From: Anoplolepis gracilipes
Taxonomy: Eukaryota; Arthropoda; Insecta; Hymenoptera; Formicidae
DNA length: 64,000 nt
Direction: 5' to 3'
Assembly (NCBI RefSeq): GCF_047496725.1
Contig: NC_132975.1
Coordinates: 5,684,001-5,748,000 of the forward strand
Of the stretch, positions 14,374 to 24,297 are shown in pieces. A program made the translations under genes and the position numbers. The notes under the pieces are model-generated. The model saw only the letters and a list, made by a program, of their open reading frames with translations, had not been told where the DNA came from and ran no database searches. Position 1 is the stretch's first letter. Every line of letters begins with the position of its first letter.

Positions 14374-14416
14374 CCACTACTACTACTACTACACTATTAC
14401 TACTACTACTACTACT
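14181..14416. repeat. Compound trinucleotide array (CAG/ACC/ATC/ACT)n
   Basis: The plus strand is a mosaic of CAG, ACC, CATCAT and ACTACT units over about 235 bases, with a pure CAT/ATC run around 14,334-14,371. Long open frames of poly-His, poly-Ser, poly-Ile or poly-Met result in every frame and are artefacts of the repeat. It sits in the CpG island upstream of the MBD-type exon. Confidence 0.9.
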
Positions 14417-14950
14417 AGCGCGGTTACGAACTCGGGTTAAGTTAACTAACCCTCTTGTCGAGCCAAACACCTGCGCGCTCCTCCGCGCTACTCCGTTTCT
14501 CTCGCGTCTCGCTCTGCGCGCTTATATACGGCGGTCGATTATTATTATATATTTTCTGACAAGAGCGACGGTCGCGCGCGACACTCCGACAACTCGCGCG
14601 TCGGATTGCGTTCGTTGTCCCTGCGATTAACGCGCGCGCGATCACTCAACACCGGCCAACACAGACACCGCGCGGCACCGCCGATCGAAATGCCATGCCT
14701 GCCAGATGATCCGCCGTACGCTACGCTGTTTTTCGCGTAACTGATACTGGAAAAATATGGCTCCCACCGCATACCCAGAAACCTCTGCGACGACAGTCTC
14801 TCGAGGCCACTCGCACGTCACTAAGTACATCGCTAAAAACATCGGCTCTTGACACGCGCGTTGCCGATGGTGTCCCCATCTGTCGAATAACGCGCGCGTT
14901 AACTCGCGGTCGCGCTTACGATCTGAGATTACAAATCTGATTTCGTGCAT

Positions 14951-16971
14951 CTCTCTTTCTTCCTTTGTCGTTGGAATTCAAATTTAATTGCAATTCTCTC
15001 GAATCTAAAATTGACGTAATAATAAATGAATGCTTGACGTTTCACAAGTTTCAGATGCGATGTCTATAAATACTTGCGAGAATATATAATAATAAATTAT
15101 CGGATTAACAAATAATCAGAGATCTCGAAAACTATGATTATTCATCGAATAAAAATCGATTATAAATATTAAAAGTATTAAAACATTACTGCAGATTCTC
15201 ATTTCATTATAATTTTTTATAAACATTTATAAAACGAAATAAAACTATAAGATATCCAAAAAATTTTCTTCTCGTCAAGAAACTTAATATGCAGCTTGTT
15301 TTAATCATTTATCTTTTTCTAAAAACTAGAGGCAAACTTTACTGACATTAATAAAACTGATAAAAATTAAATATTAACATCGTAACGTATTTTACGTACA
15401 ATTAACTGACATAGTTCGCAACGAATTAATATAGGATTTAGGTCAATTCACGGGACATAAGAATATTCGGATATAACGAAAATACAAGAAGTTACATCTC
15501 GCAAAGGCATAAAATCGATAATTTCATACATTTTACAGTTTCCAATTTATTTAAGATGTTCAAAAAAAAAAAAAGTACTAATCGATCACCAATTTTTCCT
15601 ATAATAAATAAGAATACAAGAGACATATGTGGTTAGTTAGTAAAATTCACTATAGGTAGTAACTGCGAGTACACGACCATGTATACAGTAAATTATGTTA
15701 ATAGAGGGAGGGATATGTGTCAAAAGTATTAATTTAATATAGTACAACAGAGTCTCAAAATTTTCTAGAGCATTTGTTCATGCGCGTTGATGAAGTTACA
15801 GTTAAAAATAACGGAATAAATTTTTATAGAAATAAATATGGCTTATTATATAAAAGATCATTACTTGAATTTCCAAAATTCTAATTTTATAACCGTCGAT
15901 TTTTATTACAAAGAATTTTGTTGTTTATGCAACAAAATTTTAGTATGGGCTAATGTAAAGAAATGTGTTGTTAGATCCAATAGCATATAATTGCCCAAAG
16001 CTGCTTATAAATACGCGCAATCGTCCACACACACACACACAGGAACCTGATTCTCATTTTATTTGCATTACGCAAACAAAATTGTATATTTCCGTTATTA
16101 TCGTCATACGCCAGTATACAAAAGCGATTGGAAAAAAAATTAAATATATACTATGAATATGGAATAATGTTTCATTCTTTCAAAAACCTCTGATACGGAT
16201 CAATGTTATGTTATTCCGCGCTTTATCTAGATATTTAAAAATTTTTTCTTTGCACATTGATTGACACATTTCAATATTACTTTTACAAGTTCTAAAAAAA
16301 AAAACTAAAAAATAAAATTTTAAATTGTTCCAAACTTGTGACGTAATCAAATATTATTATTAATATTTGGAGGACCAAAAATAATTGTATACACGGATAA
16401 TTTACAAATTTCAACTAAATATATGTATATAAATTTTAACTTTATGCATAGCAGTCACAGAGTTGCTGATTTTTGGAGCGATGTAACTAATCAAATGGTG
16501 AATGTTTGAAGATACATGTACAGCTTGTAATTCAGGACATCATAAAATGTTACGTTAGATTACTAAATAAATTTTCTTATCACTGTGTAATGATAAGTAC
16601 ATATTTTTAATGATCCTCTACTTAAGCAAAACTGATAAATTTCAATGAGATACTTTGCTAGAATTTAAAATGTACTTTCAATCTACTTCCAGTAAAATAA
16701 TAAAGATTTACCTCTCATTAGCAGGTGATAATCCAGTGATCTATTCAGTTGCAGCTTGCAACACCTAATTATCGCATAAGGATCTCATTGAAGAATCGAT
16801 AACTGCAGTATATTCACAGTTCTGCGCGTATCCGGACATGAATTGTTTCAAGTTGATTTTTGCATATTGAATAGTTTTCCTATATGTTCAACTATATTAT
16901 TTCTTTCTTTAACGTGATACGCGGAATCGAGTAAATGGGACAGAAAGTTCGAAATGAAAGAAATGGCTATG
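14951..16971. other. AT-rich intergenic stretch
   Basis: Between the CpG island and the 3' end of the DnaJ gene. No coding potential was recognised. It contains a short (AC)n run near 16,027-16,041 and A-rich tracts; otherwise I see nothing. Confidence 0.6.
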
Positions 16972-16977
16972 TTTATT
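16972..16977 (-). terminator. Poly(A) signal AATAAA of the DnaJ gene
   Basis: TTTATT on the plus strand, i.e. AATAAA on the minus strand, about 20 bases after the DnaJ stop codon. This spacing is short but workable for a cleavage signal. Confidence 0.55.
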
Positions 16978-16997
16978 ACAAGGTTAATGTAATCAAA

Positions 16998-18468
16998 TTA
17001 ATGTGTGGCACATTGGACTCGCGATGGACCTCCTTCGTCCTCCTCATACGCCTGTCTAGTGTCTCTCCGCCTTTGCTCTTGCTCAGGATCTAAGTCAGTG
17101 AGTAAGCACTCTTCGGCATTGTCCGGAATTATAACCTCTTCTCTTGGTGGCAGACATTGTTCCAGTTTCGGGATAAGCGCCGGTTCTATGCTCTTCGGAA
17201 AATTGACTATGAATTGTATTATAAGTCTACCGTGTGTAAATGGATCCTTGTAAATCGGCATGCCCTCGTTCAAGATGCATTTCAAGTCTCCATGTTTTGT
17301 TACAGTGCCAGGAAGAGAAGTTACCACTAAATCTCTACCATCCAAAGTACGGATAACTTTCTGGAATCCACATAATGCTTCTACTAATTCTAGTTGCATC
17401 CGCATGATCAAATCGTTTCTTGAACGCCTGCAAAATAATATCGCGACACGTTAGTATAACGATTAATAATGTATTGAGTAAATTGCAATAAAATTATTCC
17501 ATTGTAATAGTACTAACTTGAATACTTCGTGTTCCTTTTCTTCAAGAAGAATAACTATATCACCAGGTTCTAAATCTGGTTCTTGATCACCTTCGCCAGT
17601 GAAAACAATCTTTTGGCCATCTACCATGCCTGGATCAACGTGGACTTCGAGAATTTTTCTATCTCTAATAGTCTTTCTTCCACCGCAATGCTTGCAACGA
17701 TCACGAGGATTTATACGTTCACCCTGACCTTTGCAATCTGAACACATAGTCTGTAAGTGTTGCAACATTCCTGGACCTAACTGCTGGATTTGTACTTGCA
17801 GGCCAGAACCATGACACGTCGTACATTGTTCGACAGAACCCTTCTTTCCACCGATACCTAATCAGAAAGTGATGAAAATCATTCATCTCTATAAATCATC
17901 TCTATAAATAGATTTTTATACAATTACTATTTCTGTAATACTTACCTTCACATTTCTCACAGATAACACTTTTTTGCAGAGCAAGTTTACGTACAGTTCC
18001 CTTGTAAAGTTCCTCCAAGGAAACTGACAATTGATGCATAACATCTTGACCTTTGCGTTCTCTACCTCTTCCTCTACGTCCACCAAATCCACCACCAAAG
18101 AACATGTCAAAGATATCCATAGGAGACGAGAAGCCACCATTGCCCATACCACCTTCTTTCAAAGCTTGTTCACCACCTTGATCATAGATACGCTTCTTCT
18201 CAGGGTTTGATAATACCTCATACGCTTGAGAAATTTGCTTAAACTAAAACATATGTAAATATTTTATAAATCTTAAATTATATCACACCTAACATATAAT
18301 TAGTAAATATTTTAAATTCAAAATAAAAAAACAAACCTTATCACCCTCATTAGGATTCTTATCAGGATGATATTTCAAAGCAAGTTTTCTATAGGCCTTC
18401 TTCAAATCTTCTTGCGTACATCCAGGTTTCACGCCCAACACATCATAAAATAAAGTTTCCTTAACCAT
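16998..18468 (-). CDS. Droj2: DnaJ homolog subfamily A member 1-like (type I Hsp40 co-chaperone)
   Basis: Four coding exons on the minus strand: 18,468-18,337, 18,243-17,946, 17,857-17,518 and 17,427-16,998, all with GT-AG borders and compatible phases. They total 1,200 bases, or 399 residues plus stop, very close to the roughly 400 residues usual for DNAJA1/Droj2. The J domain occupies about residues 1-65 with HPD at 34-36, followed by a Gly/Phe-rich linker (FGGGFGG). Four CxxCxG zinc-finger motifs begin near residue 139 (CEKCEG, CTTCHG, CSDCKG, CKHCGG), then the substrate-binding C-terminal domains. The protein ends VQCATH, resembling the CaaX farnesylation box of the family, though His in the last place is unusual. 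In the family the protein stimulates Hsp70 ATPase and delivers clients in the cytosol. A splice acceptor lies at 18,510/18,509, just upstream of the ATG, so the transcript must have a further 5' UTR exon. Confidence 0.95.
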
Positions 18469-18508
18469 TTTGGTGTGTTAAAGAACTTGTATTACGATAA
18501 ACTCGCTT
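18469..18508 (-). other. 5' UTR part of DnaJ exon 2
   Basis: Reading the minus strand, a TTAACAG acceptor precedes a 40-base leader that runs straight into the DnaJ start codon. The leader shows that the promoter is not immediately upstream of the ATG. Confidence 0.6.
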
Positions 18509-20345
18509 CTGTTAATAAAAACAAAAAAAAAATATATATATATATATATTATAATAAATTCTTCTATTTTCAATATTAATATTGAATATTGCTGATACTT
18601 GACATATAGTGATAAAATAAAGATTTATAAAAAGAATATTTAAAATATTGTCATATATATTCTTTTTTTAATAAAATGATAAATTGTTTGTCAAAATGTC
18701 AGACACAAGTGTTCCATTACCAATCGATAAAATAACGTCATGAAAATAGTGGTAGACTATTAGGTATATATATTTAAAAATTGATGAAAAAATAAAATAA
18801 TCAAGTAACACAATACAATTTATATGCGTGACCAAAAACAGCATGAGTATGCAACCAAGTTAGTTCATAATTAATTCATATATTCCTTCCTCTGTCTCTC
18901 TCTCTCTCTCTCTCTCAATCTTAATTGAACACATTGCTTTTTTTGTAATGTTATATAATTTACATATGTTAAAGCATGACACGTATAAATTCAAATATGG
19001 TCAGATCTCGTAATGAACTATGTGTTCATATAACCATGAGTCAATTATAAGCATTATTATTGTTAAAATATTTATTATAGCATATAATAAATATTGACGT
19101 TATTATTTAAGATATATTAATTGCACATCAGAAATTTTTTCCCAAATGAAATTAAGAATTTGGAAATATATTTAAGCCTATTTATTTTATACCTCCAAAT
19201 GTATATAAACTTACAGATCATTTTGATAAAATAGAATTTCCGATTTAATAATTCTGAATAATTTTGTTTGTTATATTGAATGGAAAAATATTAAAAATAT
19301 AAAAATCAGAGTATACCGTTAAAATGTAACTTATTTTTTTTATATTCCAATTATAATGGTTTCCGATTTTCCTGCAAGATTACCGTGTAAAAGTTTCATC
19401 GCGCCGTTCATGAAAAATATCAAAAGTAAAAAATGTAAATTTCTAAAATTCTAGGAATATAATGTCCATGCGGGTTTACGAGTTTCAAAATGGCGGCTAA
19501 AATGCTGAGAATATACGGTTAAATAGATTACCGAACGGAGAAATTAAAAGACGAAATTGTGGCGTGGCGCGCGTCGTGGCCGCTTCCCGAACAAAGAGAC
19601 GTCTTTACACTTTCTAGATCCTCCTATCGTACAAATCTATCGAGTAACGAAATTTATACGCGATATAACGAGGCGCGTACAATTGCCAAATAGCTCGAGA
19701 AAATTCTACCTAATCGAATGAAAGCGTTCATCACGCTATCGTGGAGAGGAAAAAAGAAAAAAAAAAAAAAAAAGAAAAAGAAAAAACGCGTGCCTTCGGA
19801 CGCAGGAGTGATAAACGTTTCTCTTCCTGCTCGGCGGATGCTTCGTCGCGTCGTTAATTGACACGGGGCCAGGCAGGGACGAGCGAGCTAACAGTCGAGT
19901 TGCTGACATCTACCATTTTTTTTTTTTTTTCCTCTCTCCTACACAGCCCGTTATTATCCGGATACTACTCGCCTAGCGATCAACTCTCGACGATTCGTAA
20001 TGTTTCGTAATGTTGCACATTCACGCTTATATGCACGCGCAAATATATCGTCGCAACCTTCGGCCGTCCGCTGGGTCCCCTCCGTTGATTTCAGCCTATT
20101 ACGCGATTAAATCGAAAGAAATCGCGACGAGACTACGTACGATGGAAGTGGCGGCCGCGATTCCGAAAAGCCCCAGGCAGGTCTACGCGAGTCTCGTGCG
20201 AACGCCAGTCGGGATTACGTCTCGGAAGAAAAATCGCGAAAGGCTACCGATCGATCGCACGACTCCTGTGTTCGCGCCGTCCCCGGATGCCCCGGATGCC
20301 CCCGATGAAAAATCGCGAAATCCACGTAGTCACGCGAGAACTTAC
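18509..20345. other. Probable first intron of the DnaJ gene
   Basis: AT-rich sequence between the acceptor just upstream of the DnaJ ATG and a strong donor near 20,346 on the minus strand. It holds a (TA)n run near 18,534-18,550, a (TC)n run at 18,895-18,916 and an A-rich tract near 19,750-19,785. GC content rises sharply from about 19.5 kb. No exon is evident. Confidence 0.5.
18895..18916. repeat. (TC)n microsatellite
   Basis: Eleven TC units in the probable first intron of the DnaJ gene. Confidence 0.9.
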
Positions 20346-20580
20346 CTGCGTAAACAGCGAGACGAGAGTCGATGAAGGATGACCGCGCACGTTTCGCACA
20401 ACGTTCTCTTCCCGTAGCTAAGCGATAACGTTTCACCAACTGAACTGCGCTAAGCGACCACGTCTCCTACCCTACCTATAATACTTCGCATTCGTTCTCG
20501 AAACTTCCTAGAGAAGCAGTGGTTCGACGTTAATCGAGCGCCAATCAGCTGCCGACATGCCATCGACGGTAACGCCACAC
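20346..20580 (-). promoter_or_regulatory. Candidate 5' UTR exon and promoter of the DnaJ gene
   Basis: On the minus strand a strong donor (ACGCAG|GTAAGT) ends a CpG-rich segment at 20,346. This is the nearest good donor that can pair with the acceptor just before the DnaJ start codon, giving an intron of about 1.8 kb. The surrounding CpG-rich island (about 19.5-20.6 kb) fits a housekeeping promoter. The upstream limit is arbitrary. A 121-codon plus-strand frame across this island is regarded as chance. Confidence 0.45.
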
Positions 20581-21189
20581 TCATGGCGTTGGTCTCCTTG
20601 AGAAACTCGTCGAAATTCTATCATATTGTCGGTAATGCAGTTTCACGATTGAAAACGGAGAAAAAAAAAATTTGTATATTTGTATTCAATATAAAAAACA
20701 TATATATATATATGTGTGTGTGTTTCTGCTGCGTACTGTTTATTTTTTATTTTCTCTGTAACAAAAATTGTTTATTTCTCTGGGAAATTTGATAAGCAAT
20801 TGTTGACAACGCAGTCTATAAATCGCGTCTCGATTGTGAGATGTGTGTAATTATATTTGGAAATTGATTTATAACAATTTTTTGTTTAATTTTCTTAATT
20901 TCTTTTTCATAAAATAAATATAAAGTAGAGGAAGAAAAATATTTTCTTTTTCACGAGTTATTTCGTATAATCGCTCAAAATATTCCTAAAAACACTAAAA
21001 CCGCTAATTATATACAACACAATATAGTAAATAAATAAGTTTTAAATCGTTTAATCTAGCGGAAATATGAAAATTATATATAGAATTTTTTATTGATAAT
21101 ATGTATCTATAAATAATAAAAAGCTGTTTTATATATTTAAAAAATTTCAAATATATACGTAAGCGGATGTGCATCTACGTCATGCTGTC
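20581..21189. other. Intergenic spacer between DnaJ and RpS24 promoters
   Basis: AT-rich, about 600 bases, with a short TATATA/TGTGTG run near 20,700-20,722. The flanking genes diverge, so it may be shared upstream sequence. No gene was recognised. Confidence 0.5.
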
Positions 21190-21250
21190 ATAGATGGCGG
21201 TATGCATTTCCGTGTATGTCTTTTCTCAAACGGTACGCTAACCGAGCAAG
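21190..21250 (+). promoter_or_regulatory. RpS24 core promoter and TOP leader
   Basis: A pyrimidine tract CTTTTCTC begins at about 21,220, 31 bases before the RpS24 ATG. Ribosomal-protein mRNAs typically start at the C of such a 5' terminal oligopyrimidine (TOP) tract, which places them under TOR-dependent translational control. A GATGGCGG (YY1-like) motif lies about 25 bases upstream near 21,193. Initiation at 21,220 is inferred. Confidence 0.55.
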
Positions 21251-22125
21251 ATGGTATGTGGTTTGTATCGATAAATTCTATAGTAATCGTTTAGTGAAAC
21301 GTGTAGTGTTTAATTAAATATTTGATAATGGCGTCTAATAAAGTATGTGTCACTTATATATTGTCCAAAGAGCATCAATTGCAAAATCAATATTAATAGT
21401 AAATGTGCCTCAAGATAACATAACCTTATTAATATGTGAATACACATAGCTTATAATTTTTCTTTTGAGTCGCCTTATCTAATATTAACAAGAAAATTAG
21501 ATTAGAATATTTTGTATTGTTTGTTACTAAAATTTGCAGCATTCTTTAATAGTTATGGATTCATATTGATTTTTAACAATGAATAATCAAACTTATAATT
21601 ATATTTTGATCATTCTTAATTACAGACGGAAGGTACAGCTACTATTAGAACGAGAAAGTTTATGACCAATCGGCTCTTATGCCGAAAACAAATGGTGAGT
21701 GTAATGTTCATGTTTATTATCCATAATATAATACAAATATATCAAATGTTATATATACATGACATATATATCTTGCATTACAGGTCGTAGATGTAATCCA
21801 TCCTGGTCAACCATCGGTTCGTAAAACCGAAATACGCGAGAAACTAGCTAAAATGTACAAAGTAACTCCAGATGTTGTCTTTGTGTTTGGCTTTCATACC
21901 AACTTTGGTGGTGGCAAATCTACTGGATTCGCACTCATCTATGACACTTTGGACTTTGCAAAGAAATTTGAACCTAAGTATAGGTTAGCAAGGCATGGTC
22001 TTTTCGAAAAACAAAAGCAAACAAGAAAACAACGCAAAGAACGCAAGAACAGAATGAAGAAAGTTAGAGGTACTAAGAAGAGTAAAGTTGGAGCAGCATC
22101 TAAAAAGGTAGATAAACTAATTTAA
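21251..22125 (+). CDS. RpS24: 40S ribosomal protein S24 (eS24)
   Basis: Exon 1 contributes only the ATG at 21,251-21,253, directly followed by a GTATGT donor. This is the layout known for animal RPS24 genes. Exon 2 (21,626-21,694) and exon 3 (21,784 onward) follow in phase 0. The product reads MTEGTATIRTRKF, then MVVDVIHPG, the conserved FVFGFHTNFGGGKSTG segment, RLARHGL and the basic tail RKQRKERKNRMKKVRGT. These are hallmarks of eS24, a structural component of the small ribosomal subunit. Read straight through, exon 3 ends VDKLI-stop at 22,125 (137 codons in total before the stop). If the donor after codon AAG (22,107/22,108) is used, the protein ends at ASKK and takes an immediate TAA from an exon at 23,939, giving 132 residues. 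That end agrees better with the usual family length of about 130-133. Confidence 0.96.
21328..21342 (+). other. Possible alternative first coding exon of RpS24
   Basis: About 75 bases after the first ATG is a second one, ATGGCGTCTAATAAA, followed at once by the donor GTATGT. It is phase 0, so splicing to exon 2 would give MASNK in place of the single Met. Both the clean donor and the frame are visible; use of the exon is not proven. Confidence 0.3.
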
Positions 22126-23938
22126 AATATATTTGTCATATATGAACATACATTTGTCTTGCTCTATTACTCAAATATGTTAATGGTATATTTTTTAAAA
22201 AACTTATTTTTTCTCTTTTATCATTAAACCTTGATACGTATAAAATTATTTTATGCATGTTGAAACAATGATTCTTTCAAATGACAAGAGCTTTGGCTTA
22301 ATTGTTATGTCAAAATTGTAATTGGCTTTAATTGTACATTCTATCTGGTATGGGAATTTTTTAATACATTTTATTCAAATAATTCTAATGGGTAAATTAT
22401 ATTTGGTGAAAATTGATATATATCATGAAATTTTCTTTCACACATTACATATCTCTTATATAATACAAATATAATACAGATTTTATATAACTGATAATTA
22501 AATTGCTAAATTATACATTATATTCAATAATTAACTTTATTGATAAAAATTTATATATTTTTAACTTAAATTCAAGATTTTTAAATTTAGATTATTTTAA
22601 ATTATTTTTATTGATATTCCTTATAGTATTTTAGATCTTGAATAGTTGTAGTACATATAATGTGCAATATTTAGGAAATATAAATGGGAAAATAAAATAT
22701 TTTTTATTGGTGATGTAATTTAATAATAGTTAATCATGGACATCTTCAGAAATAAAATTTTCCTTGGTCTGATTTTCCTATTATGCATGCTGTAGTATAC
22801 ACTTATTATTCACATTCTAGGGAAGGAAGTAGACAAATGATCATCATTTGCACTACATAGTTCTGGAGAGGGAATATCTTTTTGCTTGATCAGGGTCAGC
22901 ATGCAAATCTTTAAGTTTCAAACTTTTATCTTTTGTTACTTGTATGAGCATGCTGATAATGCTTTCGCTATTTTTATATTATATATGTATATAATTTTAT
23001 TTTTATGATTTATTTATTGAACTACTAATCAGTATAGTAATTCTACATTCTAATATTTTATTTGTGTATAATATAGAAAAGTATATATGTGTATAATGTT
23101 AGTATTACATTTTTTATGAAAAAATACATATTTTTGCTTATGCTTTAAATGTAAATAATTTTGCTTAATTATGCTTGCTTTTATAACAGGTACAAAACTT
23201 GATTACTTATTTTGCATTTTGCTTTTAATTATTTATTTTATCACTCAAGTTTAAAGTGATATTTATAATCAAATAAAATTATCAAAAATTAAATTATAAA
23301 TATTGAACTTTTATTATAAAATACAAATTTTCCATAAAATAATAATTAGAGAGAAAATACATCATTATATTATCTTAGCAAAAAGAAGAACAAAGTAATA
23401 ATTAGAAACTTATTAAAATATTTACTGTTTACTAAAGTTTTTAATTCAATAAGAATAGTTACTTCCAATTCTTATTGAAAAGTTTTGATATAAATTAATA
23501 ACAATTGTAATGCAATAAAATGTAACAAATACATTAATTACAATTGTAATTCTAACAAAGTGTAACAAATTTTATTTATAACATTTTTATTGCGTATGTA
23601 TTCTATATGAAAATACAAAAGAATACAAAAAAATCTCAATAATAATGTATTTGAATATAGAATTATATGTATGTAAATGCATATATTAGTAGATGTTACC
23701 TATTTTGTATTTAATCAACACATTTTATTTTGGAATTTAATGCTTTATGTGCATGTGCTAATATTAAAGATATATGCTATATCATACTTTTATAGCAATT
23801 TGCGTGTATAGTTAATGTGTACATTAAAAATTACAAAAATTTTATGTATATGTATGCATGTTAAACAATTTAAATAAGAGATAAAATATTCTATTGATCT
23901 GGACACAAAATATTTTTTTATATTACAGTAAAACTACA
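22126..23938. other. RpS24 3' sequence or alternative last intron
   Basis: Strongly AT-rich. If the 22,108 donor is used this is an intron; otherwise it is 3' UTR and spacer. A more complex patch at about 22,740-22,960 contains inverted repeats (ATTTGCA/TGCAAAT and CAGCATGC/GCATGCTG) and could be a small structured RNA. No protein-coding frame was recognised. Confidence 0.45.
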
Positions 23939-24021
23939 AGCTATTATAAAGGCCGCAATCATCATCGACGTAAAAGTTATTATAATATTGTACTGTGGAA
24001 TATAGTTATAATTATAATAAA
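23939..24021 (+). other. Candidate alternative last exon of RpS24 with poly(A) signal
   Basis: A T-rich tract followed by TATTACAG at 23,938 makes a good acceptor. Joining it to the exon-3 donor at 22,107 gives AAG then TAA, ending the protein at ASKK as in the family's short form. AATAAA lies at 24,016-24,021, about 75 bases in. RNA evidence would be needed to choose between this and read-through to 22,125. Confidence 0.45.
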
Positions 24022-24297
24022 TTTTACGAAGTAAATGTGTGCATTTTTTTAAATAAAAATTGAATTGTCGAATTTATTTATACACACTAAAATTTAAACA
24101 ATTCTGAAATAATTTTCTTGTATTGTAGAAATTTATTTTCCCTATAAATTTTTCCTAGCATATTAATATTTTCAAATTAAATTATATTATTCTATTAAAA
24201 AGTATATTTACAATAGACTCATTTTAAAATTTTATCTTTATATTAAGTGAACAAAGTTGAATCATATCATATATATATGGAATTGTGCAATCTGTTT

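Larger units (their letters stand above)
12528..14950 (-). promoter_or_regulatory. CpG-rich island, probable promoter and 5' UTR of the MBD-type gene
   Basis: Starting at the ATG of the minus-strand MBD exon and extending about 2.4 kb upstream, the sequence is strikingly GC- and CpG-rich compared with its flanks (many CG, TCG and GCGCG runs). Many overlapping open frames occur here on both strands, as expected by chance in stop-poor GC-rich DNA; none has a recognisable domain. Island position next to a start codon is the usual sign of a promoter and leader exon. The exact transcription start cannot be read. Confidence 0.6.

Noticed and set aside
14161..14630. Poly-His/poly-Ser/poly-Ile frames
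   Set aside because: Direct products of a trinucleotide repeat array.
20010..20375. 121-codon plus-strand frame in the CpG-rich region
   Set aside because: Low stop density in GC-rich DNA explains it. It overlaps the candidate minus-strand DnaJ leader and has no domain.
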